Notes: a model not told the origin generated them from the sequence alone. A stretch of DNA of 64,000 nt from Deltaproteobacteria bacterium RIFOXYD12_FULL_56_24 (GCA_001799285.1 MGTD01000065.1:1-64000), one strand, 5' to 3'. Positions 45,683-54,456 are shown, counted from the first letter of the stretch. Numbers and translations: made by a program.

Positions 45683-46429
45683 TCAGGCCGCCAACGCCTT
45701 CACCAGCAGAGCGATCCCGCTGCCAAGCAAAATCATGCTCACCATGCGGACAAAAGCCGCATGGCTGATCCGCAGATGCACCTTCCCGCCAAGCCAGAGG
45801 GCCAAGCCACCCACGGGCACAATCGCCGCGCAAAGCGCCATGGTTTGCAGGGTATAAAAACCACTCAGGGAAAAACCCACAATCCGGCAGAGCCCGTCGA
45901 CCACAAAGATCGTGGCGATGGTGGCGCGGAACTCGGTTTTGTCCGGCTGGCGCAGGGTAAAGTAAATCACATAAAACGGCCCTCCGGTGCCAAAAAGAGC
46001 GCCCACCACCCCCCCGAACAAACCGGCAGGCCCGGCCAGCCACCGCCCGCCATGCAAAGGCGGAAAGGGCAACAGGGCATAGACCGCGTAGAGCAGGACA
46101 AAAATGGAGAGGGCGAGGAGCAGACTGGCCGGGGCCACAACCGTATGCAGATAGATACCTGCGGCAACGCCCAGCACGGTAAAAGGCAAAAGCGGCAGCA
46201 TATCACGCCAGCGGATGAGGCGCCGGTTGGGCAGCCCCTGGCTAACCGAGGCCAGCCAATCAAGCAGCCCGATCAGGGGCACCACCTGGGCAACCGGGAA
46301 AAAGAGGGCCAGCAGAGGCACGGAAATGAGCGCCGAGCCGAATCCGGCAATGCCGCGGATAAAATAGGCGAAAAACAGCACCCCTGTAGCAAATAAGATC
46401 TCGGGCTGCACCATCGAAATATAAGTCAT
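45683..46429 (-). CDS. TauE/SafE (TSUP) family membrane permease
   Basis: This 248-residue hydrophobic protein has about eight membrane helices in two halves. The amino half has FFAYFIRGIAGFGSALISVPLL, the conserved GxGxxxxxVP pattern of the family. The second half repeats it as GLFGGVVGALFGTGGPFYVIY. TSUP proteins export or import sulfite, sulfoacetate or similar anions. The siroheme-type reductase gene 390 bases upstream is on the same strand but separated by two repeat elements, so a sulfite link is only suggestive. ATG 46414 is an alternative start. Confidence 0.88.
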   Translation of the reverse strand: MTYISMVQPEILFATGVLFFAYFIRGIAGFGSALISVPLLALFFPVAQVVPLIGLLDWLASVSQGLPNRRLIRWRDMLPLLPFTVLGVAAGIYLHTVVAPASLLLALSIFVLLYAVYALLPFPPLHGGRWLAGPAGLFGGVVGALFGTGGPFYVIYFTLRQPDKTEFRATIATIFVVDGLCRIVGFSLSGFYTLQTMALCAAIVPVGGLALWLGGKVHLRISHAAFVRMVSMILLGSGIALLVKALAA

Positions 46430-46465
46430 GCCGGGTCAACACCCCTTTTTGTGGCTGCAAAAAAA

Positions 46466-46604
46466 TTTGATGATCTCGCAACAACTAAAAAACGTAACGC
46501 AAAGGCGCAGAGACGCAAAGACAACGTCTTTGAAATAAAAGGATTAAAACTTTGCGACTTTGCGCCTCTGCGTTGAAAAAATGAGTTGTTACGAGTCCAT
46601 CAAA
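46466..46604. repeat. CGCAGAG-type intergenic repeat, copy 2
   Basis: The ends TTTGATGATCTCGCAACAACT and AGTTGTTACGAGTCCATCAAA match 18 of 21 bases as inverted repeats. The inside is AACGCAAAGGCGCAGAGACGCAAAG-like, with the complementary arm ACTTTGCGCCTCTGCGTT. It can form one long hairpin. It is the uninterrupted counterpart of the copy at 16734-16921. Confidence 0.82.
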
Positions 46605-46623
46605 ATTTGGTTCATGCAAGTTG

Positions 46624-46812
46624 GTAGGTCGGATAGAGCAACGCGAAATCCGACGCAATAGCTCCATCGCAGTAGGAAAATCAGGCAATTCCGACAGTCG
46701 AGGGCAAGAGGAGCGGCTTTTTTCTTTACCGGCATGACCTGAGAAAAAGGAAGGCGGCCCCCTTTTGAACCCTAGAACGATGTCGGATTTCGCTTTGCTC
46801 TATCCGACCTAC
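46624..46812. mobile_element. Miniature element with 31-base inverted ends
   Basis: The left arm 46624-46654 (GTAGGTCGGATAGAGCAA...) and right arm 46782-46812 are inverted repeats matching at 30 of 31 positions. The 127 bases between them have no gene. GTAGGTCGGAT-type ends are widespread in dispersed proteobacterial repeats. It ends three bases before the stop of the siroheme-protein gene and could act as its terminator. Confidence 0.82.
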
Positions 46813-46815
46813 TGA

Positions 46816-47439
46816 CTACACCGCCTCTTTGTACGGGAACTCCGGGTGATTAATCAGCTTTACCATTCGCTGCTTGCTCTCGGTATGGGCATCGTGAAAC
46901 TCCACCAACTCCGCCACTGCCGCCACCACCCCCTGCTCGTCGAGATCCCGCAAAATCCTGCGGCCCACCCTGGGGCTGGGACCGCCCTTGCCGCCCACGT
47001 AAAGATCAAAGCCCTTGCGGGTGGCCATGATGCCGATATCCGAGGTCGCCGCCCCGGAACAACTCAGGGTGCAGCCGGAAATGGCGATCTTGAGCTTTTG
47101 CTTGGTTTTCTCCCTGCCCTTGAAATGATCGAGGATCAGGGCGGAGATCCGCTCCGGGTCGCCGACGCCCATGGTGCAGTCGCGCACCCCGATGCAAACC
47201 CTTGGCACCGGAAACCTGCCCGGACCCTTGAATTGGGCGCCCAATGCGGCCAGCTCCCCGCGGATCACGGGCAAATCTTCCTCCCGAATGCCCATGAGCC
47301 GCAGATTCTGCAGGGTGCTCAGATAAATTTCCAGCTGATATTTTTTGGCCAGCTCATATGCCTTGGCCATAATCGCCAGGGGCAGACGGCCTGCGGGCAG
47401 CAGGACAGTCAGCCGGGTTGAAGCAATAGCGTTTGTCAT
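46816..47439 (-). CDS. Small nitrite/sulfite reductase-type siroheme/[4Fe-4S] protein
   Basis: The 207 residues contain one ferredoxin-like half-domain (TVLLPAGRLPLAIMAKAYELAKKY) followed by a nitrite/sulfite reductase 4Fe-4S domain. Both halves of the cluster/siroheme ligand motif are present: CIGVRDC (Cys-x5-Cys) and SGCTLSC (Cys-x3-Cys). DIGIMATRKGFDLYVGGKGG is also conserved. It is about the size of the DsrA/AsrC-like small proteins of anaerobes and has no extra [4Fe-4S] insert. It may reduce sulfite or nitrite, or serve another siroheme role. Electron donors are not encoded next to it. Confidence 0.85.
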   Translation of the reverse strand: MTNAIASTRLTVLLPAGRLPLAIMAKAYELAKKYQLEIYLSTLQNLRLMGIREEDLPVIRGELAALGAQFKGPGRFPVPRVCIGVRDCTMGVGDPERISALILDHFKGREKTKQKLKIAISGCTLSCSGAATSDIGIMATRKGFDLYVGGKGGPSPRVGRRILRDLDEQGVVAAVAELVEFHDAHTESKQRMVKLINHPEFPYKEAV

Positions 47440-47638
47440 CTCTCACCTCATCGTTGCAGAAGAAATCGGATTCGGAACGGAAAAGAAACATTCATCTTCC
47501 CGTTGTTTAGCAAACATTTTTATCCTAAGTCAAAAATTCTCTTATCTTTACCCTTTCCCTTTATGTAATTTTCCGTTATTTAACTAAAATTCATCCAAAC
47601 ATCATTTTGCATTGCACAGGCGCGGGAGAAAAAAAGAA

Positions 47639-48058
47639 ATGGGCAGTCACAGCAGACCTCACAACGACACGGCGGGTGGAGCAATCGACCGTAAACGCGA
47701 GCGGGAACGGCGTTATATGATGCAGCTGCTCTACAAGAACGCCGATGAGTTGGCAACCAAGATGGTACAGCGGTTGCTGGACAAAAAGATTCTCGAGATC
47801 ACCGACGAAACCGCGATGCGGAAACTCTTCAGCGAGCTGTTCGAAAAGCTCTCCAACATGGAAGAGTTCGACATGCTGTACAAGATCGCCCCGCTTCGGC
47901 AGCTGGTGGCCGACCCCAGTTTCCTGAGCCTCTATGTGACCCAGTACATCTGCGAGGATCTGGTGGAAAACGACAAGGTTCAGGACGTCTATGGCGACGA
48001 CCTGGAAATCTACCAGGCCGTTGAATCCGTATTCAAGGTTCTCCGCCCCCAGGACTGA
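47639..48058 (+). CDS. Hypothetical small helical protein
   Basis: This 139-residue protein belongs to no family I can name. The start MGSHSRPHNDTAGG is polar, followed by a Lys/Arg/Glu-rich stretch (DRKRERERRYM) and amphipathic helices (LLYKNADELATKMVQRLLDK, LFSELFEKLSNMEEFDML). It has one Cys and no membrane segment. The ATG at 47639 follows GGGAGAA. The frame is well conserved in codon use with its neighbours, so it is very likely real. It stands alone, divergent from the siroheme gene and convergent with speA. Confidence 0.72.
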   Translation: MGSHSRPHNDTAGGAIDRKRERERRYMMQLLYKNADELATKMVQRLLDKKILEITDETAMRKLFSELFEKLSNMEEFDMLYKIAPLRQLVADPSFLSLYVTQYICEDLVENDKVQDVYGDDLEIYQAVESVFKVLRPQD

Positions 48059-48161
48059 TGAAATCGCCAGAAGCCGCGATTACATCGGTTGTTAATTCGC
48101 CTCTCGCTCCTGCAGCGTGGACCTGTGACTTTTCCCGGTTATTCCGAGTCCGTTTTTTTGA

Positions 48162-50108
48162 TCAGCCCTTCTTCCGCACCTTCTTGAGGTCCAGGTAGGT
48201 GTAGCCCTTCAGCCCCTTCTCATACTCGCCCAGAAGCCGCATGGCCTCATTGGGCCGCAGCCTGTCTTCCTTAATGGCGCTGTCCACCTGACTTTTCATC
48301 TTCCGCTTCAGATCGGTGCCGGTATACTGGACCAGGGCCAGCACCTTTTCCATGGTGGTGCCCTCGATGGTCTCCTCGATGTAGTACCCGGAATCCTCAT
48401 CCTCATCCAGAAAGACATGAGCCTCGTTTACCCTGCCGAAGAGGTTGTGCAAATCGCCCATGATATCCTGGTAGGCGCCGGTGAGAAAAACCCCGAGATA
48501 ATAGGGCTTGCCGTTTAAGTCATGCAGCGGCAGGGTATCCACCCCCTCCTCGTACAGGTTGATGAACTTGGAGACCTTGCCGTCGGAATCGCAGGTGATG
48601 TCGGCCAGGGTTCCCCGCCGCTGGGGCTCCTCGTTCAGCCGGTGCAGGGGCATGATCGGAAAAAGCTGGCCGTAGCCCCAGTGATCGAGAAGAGACTGAA
48701 ACACACTGAAGTTGCAGAGGTACTGGTCGGAAAACTTGCTCTCCAGCTCGACAATATCGTCAGGCTTGTATTCGGCCTCCTTGAAATGCTCCAGCACCCT
48801 GGCGCCGGTGAGCCAGAAAAGTTTCTCCACCTCCGCCTTCACCTCCAGGCCGATGAGGCCCAGCTCGAAATGGACCTGAGTCTCCTCCTTGTTGTGCAGG
48901 GCATCGTGGTAGGCCTCCAGCGGGTTGCTGGGATTGACGTGGGTGTAGTTGTACCAGGCCTCGTCAACCAGTTTGTGGCTGATCTCCGGCTTGGCAGGCT
49001 CCCGGGCATGCTCCATCTTCTTGATGTCGCCGAAGGTCTCCACAACCAGCACGGAATGATGTGCCACCACGGCTCGGCCCGACTCGCTGACGATTACTGG
49101 GTGTTCGACCCCCTGAGAATCGCATACATCCATGATATTGTGGACGATGTCCCGGGCATATTCGTTGAGGGAATAGTTGATGGAAGAATGAAAGGTGGTA
49201 CGGCTGCCATCGTAATCAACACCTAAGCCGCCGCCGACATCGATGTACTCCAGGGCATGGCCGAGCTGTTTGATCTTGGCGTAAAACATGGCCCCCTCCC
49301 GCACCGCCTTCTTGATCGTCAGAATGTCCGGGATCTGGGAGCCGCTGTGGAAATGCACCAGCTTGAGGCAATCGGCAAGGCCGGCCTTCTTGAGCAGGTC
49401 GGAGACCTGGATAATCTCCTGGGTGGAAAGGCCGAACTTGGCATCCTCGCCGGTTGATTTTTCCCACTTGCCCTTGCCGCCGCTCATCAGGCGAACTCGC
49501 AGGCCGATCATCGGCTCCACCTTTAATTCCTTGGCGTAGCGGATGATGTTGCTAACTTCCTCGACTTTTTCCACCACCAGGATGATTTTCTTGCCCAGCT
49601 TGCGGCCAAGAAGCGCGGTCTTGATATATACGGAATCCTTGTAGCCGTTGCAGATGATCAGACTTTCCCGATCTTCGTGAAAGGCCAGGACCGCAAAAAG
49701 CTCCGGCTTGGAGCCGACCTCAAGACCATGATGAAAGGGCTTGCCCGCATCGATGATCTCCTCGACCACTTCCCGCAGCTGGTTTACCTTAACCGGATAG
49801 ACGCCACGATAGATGGATTTGTATTCCAGATCGATAATGGCGTCGTTAAAGGCCTTGTTGATCCGCTCCACCCGGTTGCGTAAAAGATCGTGAAATCGGA
49901 TGAGCATGGGAAAATGAAGGCCCTGCTCCACCGCTTCCTTGATTACATCAACAATGGCGATGGAGCCGCCCTGTTCCTTAAGAGGGGCCACAGTCACCTG
50001 TCCCTTGCCATTGATATCAAAATAACGCAGGCCCCAGCGGGCAACGCCATACAGCTCCCTGGCCCGGTCGATACTCCAGGCCTTTGTTTCCGCTGTCGTC
50101 TGCTGCAT
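48162..50108 (-). CDS. speA: Biosynthetic arginine decarboxylase
   Basis: This PLP enzyme converts arginine to agmatine, the first step of one putrescine route. The 648 residues match the SpeA family (fold III). The Lys in YPVKVNQLREVVEEI binds PLP. HFHSGSQI, YIDVGGGLGVDYDGS and SESGRAVVAHHS are conserved. LCNFSVFQSLLDHWGYGQLFPIMPLHR and TCDSDGKVSKFI follow, with the catalytic Cys in the latter. The polyamine ring is completed outside the window. Upstream of its start lie a palindromic repeat and a miniature element that have replaced or pushed away the promoter. Confidence 0.97.
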   Translation of the reverse strand: MQQTTAETKAWSIDRARELYGVARWGLRYFDINGKGQVTVAPLKEQGGSIAIVDVIKEAVEQGLHFPMLIRFHDLLRNRVERINKAFNDAIIDLEYKSIYRGVYPVKVNQLREVVEEIIDAGKPFHHGLEVGSKPELFAVLAFHEDRESLIICNGYKDSVYIKTALLGRKLGKKIILVVEKVEEVSNIIRYAKELKVEPMIGLRVRLMSGGKGKWEKSTGEDAKFGLSTQEIIQVSDLLKKAGLADCLKLVHFHSGSQIPDILTIKKAVREGAMFYAKIKQLGHALEYIDVGGGLGVDYDGSRTTFHSSINYSLNEYARDIVHNIMDVCDSQGVEHPVIVSESGRAVVAHHSVLVVETFGDIKKMEHAREPAKPEISHKLVDEAWYNYTHVNPSNPLEAYHDALHNKEETQVHFELGLIGLEVKAEVEKLFWLTGARVLEHFKEAEYKPDDIVELESKFSDQYLCNFSVFQSLLDHWGYGQLFPIMPLHRLNEEPQRRGTLADITCDSDGKVSKFINLYEEGVDTLPLHDLNGKPYYLGVFLTGAYQDIMGDLHNLFGRVNEAHVFLDEDEDSGYYIEETIEGTTMEKVLALVQYTGTDLKRKMKSQVDSAIKEDRLRPNEAMRLLGEYEKGLKGYTYLDLKKVRKKG

Positions 50109-50130
50109 CTGATATCCTCCTCGGTAGATT

Positions 50131-50182
50131 AGGAGCCGTTACGAAAAATCTGTACTTGCCGTACCTTTTCGTTACGGCTCCT
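50131..50182. repeat. Palindromic repeat upstream of speA (family of 5295-5345)
   Basis: AGGAGCCGTTACGAAAA (50131-50147) and TTTTCGTTACGGCTCCT (50166-50182) match as inverted repeats at 16 of 17 positions. The loop contains GTACttgcCGTACC. The outward extension 'tatgccgatcattgc' matches the trp copy. It lies 22 bases upstream of the speA start codon, on the 5' side of the message. Confidence 0.85.
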
Positions 50183-50207
50183 TATGCCGATCATTGCATC
50201 CCAAATT

Positions 50208-50378
50208 GTAAGCGGTCACAGGGCACCACATCTTGCAGCGATCGGTCCGGCTCACGTACAAAAGTACGCATCGCCGCTTATAGCCGAGCTTGGCAGCTTG
50301 CCTGCCTAGCGAAACTTATACCCGAAGGGTGATTCCGTGTTTATTTGACCTTTGTGGGTTTGCCCCGTGACTGATTAT
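50208..50378. mobile_element. IS66-type miniature element, copy 6, with 8-base target duplication
   Basis: It starts GTAAGCGGTCACAGGGCA and ends TGCCCCGTGACTGATTAT. It is flanked by CCCAAATT on both sides (50200-50207 and 50379-50386). The duplicated stretch can be read as 12 bases, ATCCCAAATTGT, if the boundary is shifted. The left 70 bases match the element at 26403 in the opposite orientation. At 'acgcatcgccg' that similarity stops and the two-hairpin module (50279-50331) begins. The rest, to 50626, has no convincing gene. Confidence 0.87.
50279..50331 (+). repeat. Two-hairpin module, copy 3
   Basis: TTGGCAG/CTGCCTA (one mismatch) with loop CTTGC is followed by GCGAAACTTAT and ACCCgaaGGGT. 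It interrupts the miniature element at 50208-50378. The second hairpin has a different loop (GAA instead of TTT) but the same stem as the other two copies. Confidence 0.78.
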
Positions 50379-50626
50379 CCCAAATTGTTTCACTTTCCGG
50401 ACAACGGCTTGTTGCCGAAATCAAGAGGGACAAAATACACAATTATCACAGAAACTCAACAGGTTTTTGCCTGATTGCCGTACGCTCGCGGCAGAGTTGT
50501 CTACAGAAAAAAATTTTATGCTTGCCTTCGAAAATCCATTCACTATATACATTACAGATAAAACGACCCCTGGGTAACCTTTATTCATTTACTCGGCTCC
50601 CCTTTACAGGAGTTACTCAAAGCCAC

Positions 50627-51898
50627 ATGAACCGTTTAAGAACCAAATTATTTTGGCGCCAGCCGGAAAATTCCGCTGGCCATTTTTTCTTTTTTATTGT
50701 TTTTCTCGGGCTGCTTTCCATCGGGCTAATTATTTTTCTGGCGACGTATGGTTTGCAGAAGACAATAAGCCAACAAATTTACATCGACGCAGAGGATGAT
50801 GCCATTAATATCAGTCAGGCCATTATGCGTATTGAGGAGGCCTGCTTTCTCAAAGAGAACAGCCCGGACAAATGGCAGATGCAGATTAACAAAGCCGACC
50901 TGAAGGCCTTCGATGAGAGAATGCGGCATTTTTTAATGTTGTTTAAAATTGCCAAGATTAAAATATATGACGAACATCGCACGGTGATTTACAGCACTGA
51001 TCTCTCCATCGTCGGCATGACAGACAGGGATAATCATCGGCTGGAAATGGCCATGGCCGGCTTCAGCAATTCCACTCTGAAGCGAAAGGAGTCAATGGTC
51101 GATCTGTCAATGGAAGAGATATTTGATGTCGACGTGGTGGAAACGTATGTCCCCATTTTCATCAAACAGGGTAAGGTGATCGGCTCTTTCGAGATTTACA
51201 AGGACATAACGCGCTACCGGGATACCATTTCTTCGCTGATCAAGAAAAATATCGGCATTCTTGCCATAGTTCTGCTCATGGTCTTTACGCCGTCCATGCT
51301 AATAGTCAGATCGCTGACCAGACGACTGACTATTATCCAGGCGAGACTTAAGCAACAAGCCAGCGTTGACTCTCTTACCGGCCTCTTGTCCCGCAGTGAG
51401 ATTCTGGCGCAGGCGCGCGGCAGGATTGTCGGTCCACACCGGCGATGCAACGATCCTCGCCATGAGGGGACAGATGGCATCATCATGCTGGACATCGACC
51501 ACTTCAAAAGAATCAATGATACATACGGCCATCTGGTGGGCGACCTTGTGCTCGCAGAGTTAGCTCAACGCCTTATCGCAGCTCTGCGGCAGGATGATAT
51601 CGTCGGACGATACGGCGGCGAGGAATTTCTCGTGGTGCTGCCGGATAGTTCCCTGGAAACAACCCGTTCTTCAGGGGAGCGGATCAGGCGAATCATTGCA
51701 GACAATCCGATTATCTGTGAAGGGCACCACCTGCCGATTACCGTGAGTGTGGGTATTTCCTGTCTTGAGAGAAGCGATGAGCAGGGATTCTCACTTGCCT
51801 TGGAAGAAGCGGACAAAGCTCTTTATCTGGCCAAGAATGCTGGTCGCAATCAGGTCCGGAGCTTGCTTGGAACCGGAGAAAATGAAATAGCTCCATGA
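50627..51898 (+). CDS. Membrane-bound GGDEF diguanylate cyclase
   Basis: From ATG 50627 the protein has about 423 residues. A membrane helix (FFFFIVFLGLLSIGLIIFLA) and a second near residue 215 (IGILAIVLLMVFTPSMLIV) bound a periplasmic sensor of about 160 residues. The GGDEF domain has VDSLTGLLSRSEIL, IIMLDIDHFKRINDTYGH, the catalytic RYGGEEFLVVL and an inhibitory-site RQDD five residues before it. It should make cyclic di-GMP at the membrane. AGGAGTT lies before the ATG; an upstream ATG at 50522 would add 35 non-conserved residues. Confidence 0.9.
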   Translation: MNRLRTKLFWRQPENSAGHFFFFIVFLGLLSIGLIIFLATYGLQKTISQQIYIDAEDDAINISQAIMRIEEACFLKENSPDKWQMQINKADLKAFDERMRHFLMLFKIAKIKIYDEHRTVIYSTDLSIVGMTDRDNHRLEMAMAGFSNSTLKRKESMVDLSMEEIFDVDVVETYVPIFIKQGKVIGSFEIYKDITRYRDTISSLIKKNIGILAIVLLMVFTPSMLIVRSLTRRLTIIQARLKQQASVDSLTGLLSRSEILAQARGRIVGPHRRCNDPRHEGTDGIIMLDIDHFKRINDTYGHLVGDLVLAELAQRLIAALRQDDIVGRYGGEEFLVVLPDSSLETTRSSGERIRRIIADNPIICEGHHLPITVSVGISCLERSDEQGFSLALEEADKALYLAKNAGRNQVRSLLGTGENEIAP

Positions 51899-51907
51899 TC
51901 TTTCGCA

Positions 51908-52363
51908 TTGCCTGAGAGCCTGTCCGTAAATAGTGCCCGCAATGATCTTATCGGCGGCGGCCTTAAACGGAGCCAGGGAGAAAAACAAAATCACGAATAC
52001 GAAAGCTTTGACGAAAGGGTACTGGGGAGCGGTGATTTCGTTGACAGCCTTAAAGAGGATTTCCAGCTGCGGGGCAGGATGAAAAGGGTTGTCGCTCTCA
52101 CGCAACTGCTGGCGATTGTTTCGGCGGTATTGGCGCTTGAGCCGGATTTAATCAGGAAACCAAGCAAAAACAGGACGTCGGCTGCGGCGCGGGGGATAAT
52201 CTGCCATCTGGCCATATACGAACTAGCTTATACCGGTCGTGAAGTCGGCAAGTTTCTCCACCTGGGTCCGACAGGAGTCAGCCTGGCCTCAAGGCGCGGT
52301 GAAAAGATCCTGAAGGCAGATTCGGTGCTGTTTGAGAGAATCATGGGCGCAATAGAAAAATAG
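51908..52363 (+). pseudogene. Carboxy-terminal remnant of a REP-associated transposase (RAYT)
   Basis: The open frame keeps the carboxyl part of RAYT/Y1-type transposases: ARNDLIGGGLKRSQG, then DERVLGSGDFVDSL, and a DnaA-like helix-turn-helix end (AIYELAYTGREVGKFLHLGPTGVSLASRRG). The amino half with the HUH and catalytic Tyr is missing, and about ten residues between the two conserved blocks are also lost. It cannot transpose. It lies between a GGDEF gene and a kinase gene. A fragment similar to the 38.5-kb miniature element abuts its 5' side. Confidence 0.72.
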
Positions 52364-52507
52364 ATAAAATGTCCCCCCGCGATACCCCAGATTCGCACCA
52401 AGTGCGATCAAGGACTTGCCGACAGAACGCAGGAACTCCCGGCGAGCATTCGCTGAATTGCCATGACTAAAGCCTGCTCTCCAATCAGCCAATCCAGGAG
52501 TCCCCGC

Positions 52508-54427
52508 ATGGAAAGCCCAAATTTTTCCAGCCAGCTGCGCAGGTCCATCCTTGTCCACTCCACCATGGGGATCCTGACCATAGGTCTGACCGTCTCCATT
52601 GTCAGCATCGCCTTCTTCTACTTCAATCTCAGATCCGAATTGATCGACAAGCTGGCCTACTCCCTCCGGATAAAGAGTATGACCGTTGACGAGTTCTCAA
52701 ACCGGGCCCAGGATATCACTTTACAAATCACCAGCAGGACCAAGATCAGAGAAAAGCTGGAAGAGTTTAATCGAGGTGAGATTCGCCGTGAGCAACTGGC
52801 ATCCTTCAGCGCCCCGCTGCTCGCCGACGCCATGCGCCAATCGTCGGAAATTGCCGGCATCAGCAGGCTTGACGCCAAGGGAGAGCTTGCTGTCAGCATC
52901 GGCATCCCGATCCCCCCAGCAGTATGGCCGATTCCGGAAACCACGAGCGGAAAAGTACGGTTCCGTGGGCCGCTGATCCTGGAGGGCAACTCGTATTTAG
53001 TCCTGGGGGCGGCTATTATCGGCCAGGAGAACCGACGGGCCGGGACGGATATCGTCCTCTTCAACACCGAAAAGCTGCAAGAGTTCCTCAAGGACTATAC
53101 CGGCCTCGGAAAAAGGGGAGAGACGATTCTCGGCCTCCCCGGTAACGGCGGCATCAACCTCCTCGTCCCCTTACGGGCCGAGATGAAGAGACGCCACCTT
53201 GCCGCCCCCATTGTTCTTTCCCCCACGGCTCCGGTGGCCGAGGCCTTGCGGAGTGGCTTGGCAAACAAGAGTGGCACCCTGATCCCGGACTCCACATCCA
53301 TTATCGCCTATGGCCCCCTCCCCCGTCCCGGCTGGGCGCTGGCTGTCCGGATGGATAAAGATGATCTGTACGCCCCAATGTACCATGAGATCTTGATGAT
53401 GGTCGCAATCATTCTGCTGCTGCTCTTGATCGGGTACTACGGGATGATTGTTGTACTCCGGCCGCTCACCAAGGCAATCCTGATCAAAGCGGAAGACCTG
53501 GAAAAGCAGATCAAGGAGAAGACCGCTCAGCTTGAAGTATCTACCGCCGCCTTGCTCGACGAGAAGGACCAGCTCATTAAAAGTCATGCCGAGCTTGGGA
53601 AAACCTACGCCGATCTTAAGGCTGCCCAATCACGGATTCTCCAGCAGGAGAAAATGGCCTCCATTGGCCAACTGGCCGCAGGTGTTGCCCACGAAATCAA
53701 TAATCCTATGGGCTTCATCATCAGTAACCTCAACACCCTGGCAAAATATATGGGCCGAATCTTTGAAGTAATGAAGGCTCAAGATGTGGCCTTGGAGGGC
53801 CTTGCCGCCAATGGATCGGAGGAGCTCACCGAGGTATCCAAGCGGGTGAATGAAAAAAAACGCCAGGCCAAAATGGATTACATTACTGAGGATACCGCCG
53901 CCCTTATCCGGGAGTCATTGGAAGGAGCGGAGCGGGTTAAGAAGATCGTCCAGGACCTGAAGGAGTTCTCGCATATCGATGCAGCAAAATGGGGCGACCA
54001 AGACATCAATGCCGGCCTTGATAGCACCCTGAGAATGCTGACTAACGTGCTGAATCAGGCGGTTGTTATCAAGAAGTATGGCGACCTGCCCCTGATCCGC
54101 TGTAATATTGGCCAGCTCAATCAAGTCTTCATGAACATCTTGACGAACGCAGCCCAATCAATAGCCCCGCAGGGAGAAATTATCATCGAGACCTGGAGCG
54201 ACCACAACAGTGCCTTTATCTCGATAGCGGATGACGGCTGCGGCATCCGGCAGGAAGACCTCAACCGGATATTTGAGCCTTTTTTCACCACCAAGGAGGT
54301 GGGGCAAGGGACCGGCCTGGGATTGAGTATCGCCTACGATATTGTCAAAAAACACAATGGCACCATGCAGGTGTGCAGCGAAGTCGGGCATGGCACCACC
54401 TTAACCATAAAGATCCCTGTTGTTTGA
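52508..54427 (+). CDS. Membrane sensor histidine kinase
   Basis: From ATG 52508 the protein is about 639 residues. Two membrane helices (ILTIGLTVSIVSIAFFYF near residue 20, and ILMMVAIILLLLLIGYYGMIVVL near residue 300) enclose a large extracytoplasmic sensor of the dCACHE type. A coiled coil follows. HisKA has the phospho-His in GQLAAGVAHEINNPMGFI, followed by an alpha-helical insertion of about 60 residues. The HATPase has NILTNAAQSI, DDGCGI and GQGTGLGLSIAYDIV. AGGAG lies eight bases before the ATG. No regulator gene is adjacent. Confidence 0.93.
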   Translation: MESPNFSSQLRRSILVHSTMGILTIGLTVSIVSIAFFYFNLRSELIDKLAYSLRIKSMTVDEFSNRAQDITLQITSRTKIREKLEEFNRGEIRREQLASFSAPLLADAMRQSSEIAGISRLDAKGELAVSIGIPIPPAVWPIPETTSGKVRFRGPLILEGNSYLVLGAAIIGQENRRAGTDIVLFNTEKLQEFLKDYTGLGKRGETILGLPGNGGINLLVPLRAEMKRRHLAAPIVLSPTAPVAEALRSGLANKSGTLIPDSTSIIAYGPLPRPGWALAVRMDKDDLYAPMYHEILMMVAIILLLLLIGYYGMIVVLRPLTKAILIKAEDLEKQIKEKTAQLEVSTAALLDEKDQLIKSHAELGKTYADLKAAQSRILQQEKMASIGQLAAGVAHEINNPMGFIISNLNTLAKYMGRIFEVMKAQDVALEGLAANGSEELTEVSKRVNEKKRQAKMDYITEDTAALIRESLEGAERVKKIVQDLKEFSHIDAAKWGDQDINAGLDSTLRMLTNVLNQAVVIKKYGDLPLIRCNIGQLNQVFMNILTNAAQSIAPQGEIIIETWSDHNSAFISIADDGCGIRQEDLNRIFEPFFTTKEVGQGTGLGLSIAYDIVKKHNGTMQVCSEVGHGTTLTIKIPVV

Positions 54428-54456
54428 GTTGACTGACATCCAGCCCTAAAATAGCC

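Noticed and set aside
50131-50378. All palindromes treated as one REP family moved by the RAYT
   Set aside because: The GTAA family makes 8-base target duplications, which RAYT/REP transposition does not. The two types were kept separate.
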